Source: Planctomycetales bacterium
GTDB lineage: Bacteria; Planctomycetota; Planctomycetia; Planctomycetales; Planctomycetaceae
Assembly: GCA_028285345.1 (NCBI GenBank)
Contig: JANQPT010000051.1
Coordinates: forward strand, 62,001-126,000
Reading direction: 5' to 3'
Length of the DNA stretch: 64,000 nt
Below the pieces are notes generated by a model. The model was not told the origin of the DNA. It searched no databases and was given only the letters and a program-made list of their open reading frames with translations. Positions 36,751 to 46,771 of the stretch are shown here, in pieces; positions within the stretch are counted from its first letter, which is position 1; every line of letters begins with the position of its first letter. The position numbers were made by a program, and so were the translations under genes.

Positions 36751-38280
36751 TTACGGATCGATGAGCAACAACGCGCGTGTGGCAGCATCAGCGACACCGG
36801 AACTGGGATCGTTCATCGCTTCCAGCAACTGCGGAACGGCGATTTTTGCGGTGCGTCCGATCGTTCCCAGCGCAAACGCGGAGACTTCCCGCACGCTGGC
36901 GTTCTCGTCTTCCAGCCGTGCGGCGAGTGATTTCACCACGACTTGGCTTTTGGGGGCGATTTCCGACAAGGCGTACGCCGCAACCCAGCGGACCTCCGGA
37001 TCGGAGTCATTCAATGACTTCGCCAACACGGCAATCGAATTCGCATTCTTGCCGACCACTTTCCACAGTGCCTCGGCGGCTTGCAGTTTTTCGGGTGTCT
37101 CGGCATCCTCAGTCGCCGAGACCAACGTTGGAACCGCCTTCTGGGCCGCGGGACCGATTTCACCCAGCGCTACTGCCGCCAGGGACTGAACCGAACCCTG
37201 CCCGCGGTCGAGACCGCTCGCCAGCGTTGGAACAGCGAATTGAGTCTTACCCGTGATCCGCCACAGGGCCAGCGCGGCGTGCATGCGAACCTTGGCGTCG
37301 GAATCGTTCAATAAAACGGTGAGTGCGGGAACGGCGTCAGACGCGTCGGCTGCCATCAAACCGAGCTTGTAGACGGATTTGTGCCGGTTGGGAGATGCGG
37401 GATCCCGAAGCGCTTGCAACAACTCCGCGACCTCGCCGTCGGCATGCAGCGGAACCTGGAGCGGGTCGGCCGACGTCGGAAACTGTGATGAACTCGCGTC
37501 TTGGTTGCGGTGACTCACCGCGATGTCTTGTGCGTGGTAGTTCTTTGCCGCGGTGCGGACATCGTCCTCGCCTGTCTCGATCGATTCCAACTGCACCAGC
37601 GGTTGCCGGGGTGCAATTGCGGCTTGTTCGCGTTGATGAGGACTCGGAGTCCATCCCGGTGATGACAACTCGCTTTGTTGCTGCACGGGCGGCAGAAACT
37701 GGCTGCTGGAACTGTCCCCTTCCACTGCGGGTGGAGGCTCGACGGTGCCGGGAGCTTCCTCGGGACGATTCTGATCGAACTCCGGACCTGCCTCTTCCGA
37801 GGCGTCGGGCACCGGATTGCGCACGCCTGGCTTGGGAGCGGCGTCCGGATTGGTCGTATTCGGCTCTTCATAAGGTACGGCGGGAGGCGCTTCGGGCGGT
37901 GCGGCTTCGGGCGGTGCGACCGGGGCGGTTTCGTCGCCCGGCACGGCCGGCGCCGGTTCTGGAACATTGGCCGGCATGGTGGTCTGACCGTCCGCCGGGT
38001 GCGGCATCATCTGCGGCGACGTCGGCGTAACGGGACAGATCTCACCGGGCGGGCAATTCTGAAAATCTTGCGGGAAGATCCGCCAACATGTCGGAAAGTG
38101 GCCATAGTACTGCTGGCAGTGCGGGCTGAGTTGCACCGGCTCGTACTTAGGCTTCTTGTTCTTTCTGAACATTCCGTGCCACCACCCGGCCGAAACCGAC
38201 GCGGGCCAGAGTAGGGGAATCACAGCGAGTGCGGCGATGACGGTGAGCAGCCGGGTCGCCAACGAGGATTTCCTAAACAC
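36751..38280 (-). CDS. Secreted HEAT-repeat protein with Pro/Glu-rich linker
   Basis: A 509-residue protein beginning with GTG, supported by GGGAGG nine bases upstream. It has a signal peptide (LLTVIAALAVIPLLWPASVSA). A Cys-containing N-terminal region (residues about 40-90) is followed by a Pro/Glu/Ala-rich disordered linker (about 90-280) and then six or so HEAT repeats (about 285-505) with units such as DSDAKVRMHAALALWRITG. HEAT repeats bind proteins; the partner is unknown. Exported. Confidence 0.8.
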   Translation of the reverse strand: MFRKSSLATRLLTVIAALAVIPLLWPASVSAGWWHGMFRKNKKPKYEPVQLSPHCQQYYGHFPTCWRIFPQDFQNCPPGEICPVTPTSPQMMPHPADGQTTMPANVPEPAPAVPGDETAPVAPPEAAPPEAPPAVPYEEPNTTNPDAAPKPGVRNPVPDASEEAGPEFDQNRPEEAPGTVEPPPAVEGDSSSSQFLPPVQQQSELSSPGWTPSPHQREQAAIAPRQPLVQLESIETGEDDVRTAAKNYHAQDIAVSHRNQDASSSQFPTSADPLQVPLHADGEVAELLQALRDPASPNRHKSVYKLGLMAADASDAVPALTVLLNDSDAKVRMHAALALWRITGKTQFAVPTLASGLDRGQGSVQSLAAVALGEIGPAAQKAVPTLVSATEDAETPEKLQAAEALWKVVGKNANSIAVLAKSLNDSDPEVRWVAAYALSEIAPKSQVVVKSLAARLEDENASVREVSAFALGTIGRTAKIAVPQLLEAMNDPSSGVADAATRALLLIDP

Positions 38281-38956
38281 GATGATCTGCCTCCCTGCGG
38301 GGCTTATAACTCAAATGAAACCGTTGCGGATCTTGATCGATGCTGCGCGCACGATCTTCGCCATTTGTCTGGGACGACACGGTTTCAGAAGCTGGGTCGA
38401 TTGTGGAATCGTTTGGTCAAATTCGGCGGGGCTTCATCCACAGACGGCAGGAATCCTGCCGCCCTATTTTGGGCAGAGCCACGGGTATGGCTTAGATCGG
38501 TTGGTGCACCAGGACCATTTGAAGGAATTGCGCCGGTTATGCTCGACTTGACGCCCCTTGCCCAGCTTATCATGCGCGCCAGGAATTCGGGCGGCCTCGG
38601 TTTTGTTTCGAGAGGTCAGTCGATCTTCACTGGTTGGGTCATCTCGTTATGCGTGCGACGATAATGTGCGTCAGGATTCGATGGGCAGACATTTGGTTGA
38701 TGGAAATAACGCAGAGTCGCAGAGTCGCAAGGACGCAGAGATCTAAAGTGATACGCGGATTGATAGCAGTCAGCGGCGATGATTGGGCGAAGGATGATCG
38801 AAGAAGAAAAAGAGTCAGAGCCATCGACGACAAAACCGAGCGATGCACGGTTCTAGAGCATGACCGTCTAAGTTGATCATTGCGTCTCCCCGCCTCTGCG
38901 GCTCTGCGTTGAATTGCCCCATCACGCACGAACGCTATGCGCGAGAACTGCCGCTT
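38281..38956. other. Long intergenic region with two repeats
   Basis: No supported gene. A hairpin CGGCAGGA-A-TCCTGCCG lies at 38445-38461, followed by CCCTATTTT. A 203-base element bounded by CGCAGAG-type inverted repeats is annotated separately at 38708-38910. Short open frames on both strands inside that element look spurious. Confidence 0.5.
38708..38910. repeat. Element flanked by CGCAGAG inverted repeats
   Basis: AACGCAGAGTCGCAGAG starts the left arm (38708-38737) and the right arm (38881-38910) is its reverse complement with 24 of 30 positions matching. Runs of CGCAGAG between genes occur in several bacterial phyla. The interior of about 140 bases shows no gene I can support. It may be a dispersed or MITE-like repeat. 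Confidence 0.5.
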
Positions 38957-40513
38957 CTAAGGGCTCGCGTCCGCTTTCTGATCCAACAGCGTTTGGGCTT
39001 CCTGGGCGGCTTGAGTTTCTTTGAAGCGTCGCACCAATAGTTGCAACTTTGCGTTCCGTATGCGCGGAACGACGGTCTGCCGCGCGCTCTGCAATGCCTT
39101 CTGGGCGATCCGCTCGCGATTCTTGGCGCGATCCGGATTTGGCGGATCGGTCCGCGAAGATCGTTTCGGCCGGTTGGCAAGTCGCCGATCATCCGCAGAC
39201 GCAAACGGATCGGAGAAGCGGGGATCGGTTAAGAAGTCGTGATCCGTCAACGTGTTGAGAAAGGCGACAAGCGCGTTGATCTCTGCCTTGCTCAAATTCA
39301 GCCGCCCCGGCCCGAAATTCGGAAGGAATCTCTCCGGCTGACCAAACGGGACGTTATCGGGAATCTCGTAAAAAAATCCGGCCGCCAGCGCGCGATCGAG
39401 TTTGGGGTGATTCTGGACTCCCGTGCTGTAGTGCACAATCACGTCGCGTAGCGACCTAAAACGTCCGTCGTGCATATAGGGCGCGCGGACGGCGATGTTT
39501 CTCAGCGAGGGTGCCTTAAAGCGTCCATCGCCCGCTCCCTGATCTTTGTCGGTCTTTAAATCGAGGCCGTTGTTGTGCGCTTTGCGGCTGATTTGCCCGA
39601 CCGTGCCGTGACAGCGACTACAGAGAGCGGATCTCACCGGGGGGCCTCCCCGCGATCGTCCCTGCCGGCCGAATTTGAAGGACTTCTTCCCGGAAAACCC
39701 CGATCCTCCAAATTGGAATGAACCGCTGGACTGACCGGAACCGCCGAATTGATTGGAATCGCCCATAAACAGCCGCTGCCCTAGCAATTCCTGTTTGTTG
39801 AACACTTTCTCAAAGGCGGGGGGACCGTCCGGATTGATCGTATACGCCCGGTCAAATTTCGATTGATAGGAGACTAGTGAACGCACAAATTGCGCCAGCG
39901 CTTTGGAAATGCGATCGCGGGTCACTTCCGGCGAGCCGAATGCCGCTTCAAATAAAGGAGCGTAGAAGTCGACCGCGGTCAGCTTCTGCTCCAGGTCATC
40001 GAGTTTCATACCCATCTCGACGGGGTCTTGGATCGGCATCAGCACCTGCTCTTCCAAGGTCGCCGCACGCTCGTCCCAGAAGAATCGGCCGCGCGCGTAG
40101 AAGCGGGCGTTCGTTAAGCTCATGGAGTGCCGGCGCGTCGGCTTGCCGTGTAGGCCTTTGCTGAACCGGGCGGGATCGGAAAATCCATGTTTCTGCTGAT
40201 GGCACGACCCGCAGGAAACAGAATCGTTGGCGGAGAGTCGCTTGTCGTAAAACAAGACACGGCCCAGCGTCGCGCCTGCATCCGTGATCGGATTGTCGGC
40301 GGGCGTGTTATCGGCATCGATCATGGCGCCGAAACGGCGATCAGGGTCCCAAAAATGCTCGGGGAAGTCGACGTCGGCGTAGTTGTACATCTTGTCGGGG
40401 AGTTGCGGGACTCCCAGTTTGGATTTCGAGGGGCTGCGATTTGCCCCAGAGAGATGCATGGCCGACACAAGTCCCGCCGCCGCCGCGACACAGAATGCCA
40501 GATAGCGCTTCAT
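38957..40513 (-). CDS. Di-haem cytochrome c peroxidase family protein
   Basis: A 518-residue secreted protein of the MauG/cytochrome c peroxidase family that would reduce hydrogen peroxide or act on a protein substrate in the periplasm. Two c-type haem sites are C101GSC104H105 and C298SRC301H302. A signal peptide begins MKRYLAFCVAAAAGLVSA. Between the haem sites there is a Ser/Gly/Phe/Lys-rich insert (about 254-292; FGGSGQSSGSFQFGGSG) that is not usual for the family. GGAGAG lies seven bases before the ATG at 40513. It follows larA on the same strand by 105 bases. Confidence 0.88.
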   Translation of the reverse strand: MKRYLAFCVAAAAGLVSAMHLSGANRSPSKSKLGVPQLPDKMYNYADVDFPEHFWDPDRRFGAMIDADNTPADNPITDAGATLGRVLFYDKRLSANDSVSCGSCHQQKHGFSDPARFSKGLHGKPTRRHSMSLTNARFYARGRFFWDERAATLEEQVLMPIQDPVEMGMKLDDLEQKLTAVDFYAPLFEAAFGSPEVTRDRISKALAQFVRSLVSYQSKFDRAYTINPDGPPAFEKVFNKQELLGQRLFMGDSNQFGGSGQSSGSFQFGGSGFSGKKSFKFGRQGRSRGGPPVRSALCSRCHGTVGQISRKAHNNGLDLKTDKDQGAGDGRFKAPSLRNIAVRAPYMHDGRFRSLRDVIVHYSTGVQNHPKLDRALAAGFFYEIPDNVPFGQPERFLPNFGPGRLNLSKAEINALVAFLNTLTDHDFLTDPRFSDPFASADDRRLANRPKRSSRTDPPNPDRAKNRERIAQKALQSARQTVVPRIRNAKLQLLVRRFKETQAAQEAQTLLDQKADASP

Positions 40514-40618
40514 CACCGCTCTCTCCCTGCAGAATCCCCGAATTAATCCGCTAGGTCGTTAACCAATCTAACGGAAATGGGGAACGGAAATTCGCGCATC
40601 GCCCCTGTTTTTACAGCC

Positions 40619-41902
40619 TCAACTCGCAAGATGCTCGACCGTCGGCAGGACATAGGGGCCCTGGGGAATCACCGCCACTTGGGCCTGGGGTCCATATTCC
40701 GCCAGCGAATCGGCGACTGCCCGCTCCACGCTCGGCGATGACTCAACAAACAAGCCGTTGATCGTTTCGGCCGGCAGGCCGTCGGTGACGAATTTGACCT
40801 TCGCTTTGCGGCGGACTTTGGCCAACTCCTCCAGCTGCCATTGATCCATCACGAAGTAATCTTGGCCCAGAATCCGCTCCATGAATTCCTCCAGCGACGC
40901 GTTCTCCGTGAACAGACTTTGGAACTCGGGACTGCCGATGCCTTCCGCCAGACTAGCGGCGATCACAATCGTCCCTCCCTGTTTGACGACCGGCAGCGCT
41001 CCCGTGAGCCCCTTGACCGCCTGATAAAAGGTCGTGTCGAGCGGATAACCTGCGCTCGACGTCACGACGACGTCGACCGGTTCGGGCAGCGGTGCTTTGA
41101 CGTGCTGTTCGATAAAGGCGACCCCTTCGAGAAACGCCTGCTCCATGTCGCCGGCGACGACCGAAGTGACTCGCCGCTGCTTGTCCAGCGTGACGTTGAC
41201 GATGAAATCGCAGCCCGCCATTCGCGCGATCCGCGTATTCTCCTCATGGACGGGATTTCCATCGAGGAATCCCTGGTCCGCCTTGGGGTGTTCCAAAAAG
41301 TCCGGGCCATGCCAGATCTTGACCGTTTCCAGCGCCGCCAATCCGGGGCAGATTAATTTGCGGCCGCCGGAGTAGCCCGCCATCAAATGTGGTTCGATCA
41401 GCCCGGTCGTGATCTTGAGTTCCGCGTCGAGATACCGCGAGTCGATCCACGCCGGAACACCCCGTTCCGTAGTTCCCAGGAACGTATGTTCTTCAAGTAC
41501 CTTGCCGTGGTGATTCTCGCAGCGGTAATTGGCGGCGATCTGCTCGCCCACCAATTCGACCAGCTCGTCGCCTTCGTTGGGACGGTGCAGGCCTGTGGCG
41601 ATGAGGATCGTCGTTTGATCTTGTGGGACGCCGGCCTCGGACAGCGTCGCTAGAATCTCCGGCAGGATCTGTTGATTAGGCACGGGGCGGGTGATATCAC
41701 AGATGACGACACAGGCTGACGCTTTGCCGCGAGCTAGTTCGACCAGCGGTGCTGAGCCGGTCGGGTTTTGCAAGGCATGCCGGATCGCATCCTGCGGATC
41801 ATCCAGCGGCTGTGCATCGCGGGTTTGCAGGACGCCTGCCAGCCGGTCATCCGGCAATTCGACCTCTAAGCCGCTTCTTCCGTAATCCAACTCCAATCGC
41901 AT
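40619..41902 (-). CDS. larA: LarA-family nickel-dependent racemase
   Basis: A 427-residue enzyme of the lactate racemase (LarA) family. Lys182 in GYSGGRK corresponds to the lysine that binds the nickel-pincer cofactor, His198 in KIWHGP to the Ni-binding histidine, and His106 and His172 to the catalytic histidines. The cofactor is made by LarB, LarC and LarE, which are not in this window. Many LarA homologues act on 2-hydroxyacids other than lactate, so the substrate is open. Cytoplasmic. It may share a transcript with the peroxidase gene. Confidence 0.88.
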   Translation of the reverse strand: MRLELDYGRSGLEVELPDDRLAGVLQTRDAQPLDDPQDAIRHALQNPTGSAPLVELARGKASACVVICDITRPVPNQQILPEILATLSEAGVPQDQTTILIATGLHRPNEGDELVELVGEQIAANYRCENHHGKVLEEHTFLGTTERGVPAWIDSRYLDAELKITTGLIEPHLMAGYSGGRKLICPGLAALETVKIWHGPDFLEHPKADQGFLDGNPVHEENTRIARMAGCDFIVNVTLDKQRRVTSVVAGDMEQAFLEGVAFIEQHVKAPLPEPVDVVVTSSAGYPLDTTFYQAVKGLTGALPVVKQGGTIVIAASLAEGIGSPEFQSLFTENASLEEFMERILGQDYFVMDQWQLEELAKVRRKAKVKFVTDGLPAETINGLFVESSPSVERAVADSLAEYGPQAQVAVIPQGPYVLPTVEHLAS

Positions 41903-42055
41903 GGTTCGTTCTCTTGGTGACTTCAGACTCTTATGCTAGTTGATTTCGTGTCCACAAGGTCGCTCAGTCTTCCACAACCCGGTGATGCCGATTTGTAGGC
42001 GGGACGCGGCGTTGAACGCGCGTCCGCGAAAATTGCGGCAAACCTTGCCCGAGGG

Positions 42056-42071
42056 TATGATCGTGATCATA
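42056..42071. promoter_or_regulatory. Dyad upstream of the ThuA gene
   Basis: TATGATC-GT-GATCATA is a perfect 7-base dyad located 40 bases before the start of the ThuA-domain gene. It could be an operator for a dimeric repressor. No regulator is adjacent. Confidence 0.35.
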
Positions 42072-42110
42072 CACAAACACATCAGCGAGGACATTCACGC
42101 GGAGAAGGCT

Positions 42111-42938
42111 ATGACGAAAGTATTATACGCGATTCTCACGGCCTGCGCAGTGTTGTTCAGCGCAGCGGGCGATTTGTACGCCGCCGAGCAGACAAAGGTG
42201 CTGCTGGTCGGCAAGAAACCGGATCATGCCTTCGGCACGCACATGTACACGCACACTTGCAAAATGCTGGCCAAGTGCCTCGCGCTCAACGGGGATATCG
42301 AGACGGTCGTCTCGGAAGGCTGGCCGACTGATGCGAAAAAACTGCAGGGAGTCAAAACGATTGTGGTGTACACCAGCCCTGCGGCTGAGTTCTTATTCGA
42401 CGCCCCGCACCGCGATCAAGTTGCCGCTCTGATGGAGCAGGGAGTCGGGTTGGTGACCATTCATTGGGCGTCGTCGATCCGCAAAGACAACCTGGATCGG
42501 CTGGGACCGACCTGGATGAGTTACTTGGGCGGTACGTGGGTCAGCAACGTCGGATTGCACACCGGCAAGTCGCCGCTGAAGCAATTGCAGCCGGAGCACC
42601 CGATTTGCCGCGGCTGGAAAGAATACGTACTGCACGACGAATACTATCTCAGTCCGACGATCACCGACGACGCAACCCCTCTGCTACAGGTCACTGCCCC
42701 CGACAAACCGGTGATTGTGGGCTGGGCATTCGAGCGCGAGGGAGGCGGACGGTCGTACGCCACAACGCTGGGGCATTTTTACCGCAATTTTCAGCGGGAA
42801 CCGTTCCGCCGCATGGTAGTGAACTCGATTCTGTGGACGGCAAACGTTGAGGTGCCGCCGGGCGGGGCCAACGTCGATCTGGATCAGAAAGACCTGGCAT
42901 TGCCGCCGAAGCCGGAAGAAAAGTCCCGGAAGAAATGA
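42111..42938 (+). CDS. Secreted ThuA domain protein
   Basis: A 275-residue protein with a signal peptide (VLYAILTACAVLFSAAG, then YAAEQ). The mature part has the ThuA/glutamine-amidotransferase-like fold: VLLVGKKPDHAFGTHMYTH, LVTIHWASS, VSNVGLHTG, and the closing VGWAFEREGGGRSYATTLGHFYRNF, typical of trehalose-utilisation-type ThuA domains in planctomycetes. GGAGAAGG before the ATG supports this start over the earlier open frame. Function unclear, probably sugar-related and periplasmic. Confidence 0.85.
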   Translation: MTKVLYAILTACAVLFSAAGDLYAAEQTKVLLVGKKPDHAFGTHMYTHTCKMLAKCLALNGDIETVVSEGWPTDAKKLQGVKTIVVYTSPAAEFLFDAPHRDQVAALMEQGVGLVTIHWASSIRKDNLDRLGPTWMSYLGGTWVSNVGLHTGKSPLKQLQPEHPICRGWKEYVLHDEYYLSPTITDDATPLLQVTAPDKPVIVGWAFEREGGGRSYATTLGHFYRNFQREPFRRMVVNSILWTANVEVPPGGANVDLDQKDLALPPKPEEKSRKK

Positions 42939-43250
42939 TGCCGGTTTCCCACGGTTTGCGTTCAGAGTCTGATGACGAAGGCGGCCGAATCCAGACTCTC
43001 GCAGGCAGGGTGTGAAGATTTTCCGCGCTGGAAACGATCCTTGCCGGAAATGCGAATTGTGCCTGCAACTCGACTTAAGCATTCCAGGCATGATGACCCG
43101 ATATGTGGGGCACAGGGGATTGGATGGTCCCTTGCGCGCTTGAACAGAAATGGATTTCTGCTCGTCACCACCGGTTTCGATCTCCGCAGGGGCCCGGTTC
43201 TCCTGCGACGGGGATCGCTGCCGTGACAATTGAGATATGGGATGGATACC
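42939..43250 (+). other. Intergenic region, nothing recognised
   Basis: No gene, hairpin or promoter of note was seen in these 312 bases between two same-strand genes. Confidence 0.4.
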
Positions 43251-44240
43251 ATGCGCGTTTCGTCGACGGGGTTGTTGAAGGCAGTCGTTTGTATCGCTTT
43301 GGCACTGGGAATTTGGACCGGTTATGGATCGGGCGCGCACGCGCAAGTCGTGCCGGGGACAGGCCGCTTTCAGGCCAAAGTCAGCGACGACTTTGAAGAT
43401 CCGGAGTGGAAGTTCGTTCACAACTTCCCCAAGAGCAGCAGCAACATCGACAATCAGACGCGGTATCCGACCGGCGCCTCCTCGAACAATAAATGGTTCG
43501 AGAGCCTCAAACGCGGCCAGCCGGATGTCATTAAGCGCGTCCCGACTCCCCCCGGCGGCCTTCCCGGCAGCGAGGGTGCGATGTTGATGCAGACTTTGCA
43601 GTCGGGTGTTCCCGGCTGGTCCACGCGCAAGTGGCAACAGGACGATTTGCTGGTCGACGTGACATCGGCATTGGGCGGATTCGTTCCGGTCTCCTGGAGC
43701 CCGAACTTCATCACCCGGGTGTATCTCCCCGATTTCGACAAATGGGAAAACCGCACCGGGACCACCTTCGGGCTTCGCGCCAGCGTTCTCGCACAGCGAT
43801 CGACGTTTCGCGGATCACGCAAGAAGGGCTTCCTAGGATTTCTCTCCAGTTCGCGCGGGCGGGGAGTTGAGTATGAAACGCTTTACCCCGGGATGTTCAT
43901 TCAATTCAACAGCAAGACCAACGGGTACAAGGAAGACTCCGCCTATTTCATTATCCGCGCCGATGAGCGGGGCTATGATTACACCGGTCCGCAGATCAAA
44001 CAAACGGGCTGGTGGACGCTGGGGATGTCCTTCACTCCCGACGGCCGGATTCACTACTACGCGCGGCCGGGCGCCGGGAATCTGACCGCTGCGGACCACA
44101 TCGCTTCGCACAACTACCACGACTACACGTGCACGCGATTTAACACCTATTTCTTCGACGTCTGCAGCGCCAACGACGGCCGGACGTGGTCCACGCCATG
44201 GATCATCGATGACACGGCGTTGTACTTCACCCGCCGCTAA
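43251..44240 (+). CDS. Secreted protein of unknown function
   Basis: A 329-residue protein with a signal peptide (LLKAVVCIALALGIWTGYGSG, cleavage near AHAQ). The mature part is beta-rich with many aromatic residues: FEDPEWKFVHNFPKSSSN, DKWENRTGTTFGLRAS, QTGWWTLGMSFTPDGRIHYY and CTRFNTYFFDVC with two cysteines. The layout recalls a concanavalin-type jelly roll, but I do not recognise the family. ATG at 43242 (MDTM) is an alternative start. Confidence 0.7.
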   Translation: MRVSSTGLLKAVVCIALALGIWTGYGSGAHAQVVPGTGRFQAKVSDDFEDPEWKFVHNFPKSSSNIDNQTRYPTGASSNNKWFESLKRGQPDVIKRVPTPPGGLPGSEGAMLMQTLQSGVPGWSTRKWQQDDLLVDVTSALGGFVPVSWSPNFITRVYLPDFDKWENRTGTTFGLRASVLAQRSTFRGSRKKGFLGFLSSSRGRGVEYETLYPGMFIQFNSKTNGYKEDSAYFIIRADERGYDYTGPQIKQTGWWTLGMSFTPDGRIHYYARPGAGNLTAADHIASHNYHDYTCTRFNTYFFDVCSANDGRTWSTPWIIDDTALYFTRR

Positions 44241-44358
44241 TCGGTTGCCTCCGACTTCGCAGTGCGGCGACCGTCAACCTCGCCCCCAACCAGACCGACT
44301 CGAGTCCGCTGATTCTGGCGGTCCGAAACCGCTCCTGGAGCGTCGCCCGAGACCGAAA

Positions 44359-44386
44359 TTGACTGTGGGACTGCCGAACCTATAAT
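44359..44386 (+). promoter_or_regulatory. Good sigma70-type promoter for the NfeD operon
   Basis: TTGACT (44359-44364), a 16-base spacer and a perfect TATAAT (44381-44386) lie about 113 bases before the GTG start of the NfeD-type gene. The best hexamer pair seen in the window. Confidence 0.6.
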
Positions 44387-44498
44387 TAGGGGTAGCCAAC
44401 GGTGCTTCCGGCGCTGCCGTCGCGTCCAGTGACGGCTGGAAACGGATCGTGGAGAGGCTCGCTATTGGCTGGTTCGTTACCACAGGGGGACGGAGCGA

Positions 44499-46718
44499 GT
44501 GTTCACTGAACGGGCTCAGGTGAAGGAAGATCGGTGGGGGGCCGTCACGATTCTCCTCGTATTGGCGGCGGTGCAACTCCTCTCAGGCCGCGCGTCGGCG
44601 GAAGCTCCCGACGTGGTCGGCAAGTTCGTGACGCTGGAGGGGACGATCGATGATCGTGCGATCAGCCGCGTGAAACGACAGGGGCTGGCGCTGCAAAACC
44701 GCGCCCAGCAGGAGGGCCGTACAGGAGTGCTGGTTCTGCAGATCTCCAAGGGGACCAGCCAGTTTCACAACGTGCAGGGATTGGCAAACTTTCTGACCAA
44801 GGACCTGACCGGCGTCAAGAAGGTCGCCTGGGTTCCCGATACGGTCACCGGCAACAATGTCGTCGTTGCGCTGGCTTGTAACGACATTGTGATGAATCCT
44901 GACGCGGCGTTGGGAGACATCGGCTTGGGGAAAGCGCTGGACAAGGACGAACAGAACTTCGTCGTCAATTTGGTGAACCGGCGCCAAAACAACAAGCTCA
45001 GTGCGGCATTGGCCCTGGGGATGACGGATCCGCAAACGGAGGTGATCCTGGTTCGGATTCAAACGGGCGAGCCCCCCAACGAAGTGACCGAGACCCGCTT
45101 GGTGCTGCCGAAGGAATTCAACCGTTTGCAGAAAGTGGACCGTGCAGCGATTCCGTTTTCGCAGACGATCAAACATCCCGGCACCGCCGGCACGTTTACC
45201 GGCAGCCAGGCGGCCAACGACGGTTTCTTAGTCGCGGCCACCGCGACCTCTCGTGACGAAGTACGGGATCTGTATCATCTCAAGCGTGAGGCCATGTTGG
45301 AAGATCCGACCGGGGGCGCCGAGCCGGTCGTACGCGTGATTAAGGTGGAAGGAGAGATTAATCCACTGTTGCAGGGATTTGTCAGGCGGCACATCGATCA
45401 GGCGGTCGGTGAGGGGGCGAGCCTGCTCATCTTTGAAGTCGATTCTCCCGGCGGCGACTACTTTGCCAGTTCCGACATTGCCAATACGATTGCCGACTTG
45501 GATCCCAAGAAGGTGCGGACCGTGGCCTACATCCCGAAATCGGCATATAGCGGGGCGGCGCTGATTTCGCTGGCTTGTGACGAGATTTACATGCACCCCG
45601 AGTCAAAGTTCGGCGATATCGGTGCGATTCGCAATTTGCAGCATGGTGGGCAATTTGAATGGGTCCCCGAAAAATTGCTTGGTCCGTTGAAGGAGGAAAT
45701 TCAAACCTTCGCCCGCAAGAAGGGGCGACCGCCCGCACTCGCTTTGGCGATGGTCATCAAGGAGACCGAGGTCTTTCAGGTCAAGAATCGGGACACCGGG
45801 CGTGTGTGGTATATGACCGACGCCGAGATTCACCAGAAGGGAGACGAGTGGATCAAAGGTCCCATCGTTCCCGAGACGGACAACGACCAGTTGCTAACCA
45901 TCAATGGGACACGTGCCGCGGAGTTACTGATTGCCGAACCGCCGGTCAACAACAAAGACGAGCTGCGCGAGCGGTTGGGAATCTCGCCCGACCAGTCGCT
46001 GAATGCTGTGGGTCAAACGTGGGTCGACGCGCTGATTTTTGAGCTGAACCAGCCCTACGTACGCGTACTGCTGATCATCTTGGGAATTATTGGGGTCTAT
46101 ATTGAACTCCATGTCCCCAGCGGCCTGTTCGGCATCGGTGCGGGGGTCTGTTTTGCCCTGTTCTTCTGGGCCAGTTATCTCGGCGGTACCGCCGGCTGGC
46201 TGGAGTTTGTGCTGTTCGTCTGCGGCGTCGTCTGTTTGCTTATCGAGTTCTTCGTCCTGCCGGGGCTGACCGTGTTCGGCGTTTCCGGCGCGCTGCTGAT
46301 GATCGCGTCACTGATTCTGGCAAGCCAGACGTTTGTGATACCGCACAGCGAAGCGGACTACGCCGTTCTCTCGCGATCAGTCGGTTCCTTGGCGGCCGCA
46401 CTCATGGGCGTGGTCGTGCTGGCGCTGGTGCTAAACCGGTTTCTGCCTAAGATCCCCTTGTTTGGACAATTGATTCTCACGCCGCCCGGCGCCGAGACGG
46501 GTGATGAGCCGCAGTTGGCGCCCGAGGCTCTTGGAGAAGGGACTGGACCGCTGCTGGGGCAGTCGGGAACGGCGATGACCGTTCTTCGTCCGGCTGGAAA
46601 GGCGCAGTTCGGCGAAGAGTTCGTCGATGTCGTCAGTGACGGCCCCTATATCGATGCCGGCAGCGATGTGGAAGTGATCTCCATCGAAGGCAACCGGATC
46701 GTGGTCCGTAAAGTCTAA
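44499..46718 (+). CDS. NfeD family membrane protease with two ClpP-like domains
   Basis: A 739-residue protein with a signal segment (about 14-34). Two ClpP-like serine-protease domains follow in tandem. The second (about 285-460) has Ser351 in AYSGAAL and Lys370 in SKFGDIGA, a plausible Ser/Lys dyad as in NfeD/1510-N proteases. In the first (about 40-240) the equivalent positions are Gly118 and Ala137, so it should be inactive. Four to five transmembrane helices (about 523-650) and a C-terminal OB-like NfeD domain (about 670-739) end the protein. NfeD proteins act with stomatin-like partners in membrane protein quality control. GTG start; the transglutaminase gene follows after 53 bases. Confidence 0.88.
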   Translation: MFTERAQVKEDRWGAVTILLVLAAVQLLSGRASAEAPDVVGKFVTLEGTIDDRAISRVKRQGLALQNRAQQEGRTGVLVLQISKGTSQFHNVQGLANFLTKDLTGVKKVAWVPDTVTGNNVVVALACNDIVMNPDAALGDIGLGKALDKDEQNFVVNLVNRRQNNKLSAALALGMTDPQTEVILVRIQTGEPPNEVTETRLVLPKEFNRLQKVDRAAIPFSQTIKHPGTAGTFTGSQAANDGFLVAATATSRDEVRDLYHLKREAMLEDPTGGAEPVVRVIKVEGEINPLLQGFVRRHIDQAVGEGASLLIFEVDSPGGDYFASSDIANTIADLDPKKVRTVAYIPKSAYSGAALISLACDEIYMHPESKFGDIGAIRNLQHGGQFEWVPEKLLGPLKEEIQTFARKKGRPPALALAMVIKETEVFQVKNRDTGRVWYMTDAEIHQKGDEWIKGPIVPETDNDQLLTINGTRAAELLIAEPPVNNKDELRERLGISPDQSLNAVGQTWVDALIFELNQPYVRVLLIILGIIGVYIELHVPSGLFGIGAGVCFALFFWASYLGGTAGWLEFVLFVCGVVCLLIEFFVLPGLTVFGVSGALLMIASLILASQTFVIPHSEADYAVLSRSVGSLAAALMGVVVLALVLNRFLPKIPLFGQLILTPPGAETGDEPQLAPEALGEGTGPLLGQSGTAMTVLRPAGKAQFGEEFVDVVSDGPYIDAGSDVEVISIEGNRIVVRKV

Positions 46719-46771
46719 TTTCCGCTACTGATCGTGTGCCCTGTACGCTGCGCTGGAAAGGACTCGCCCTC

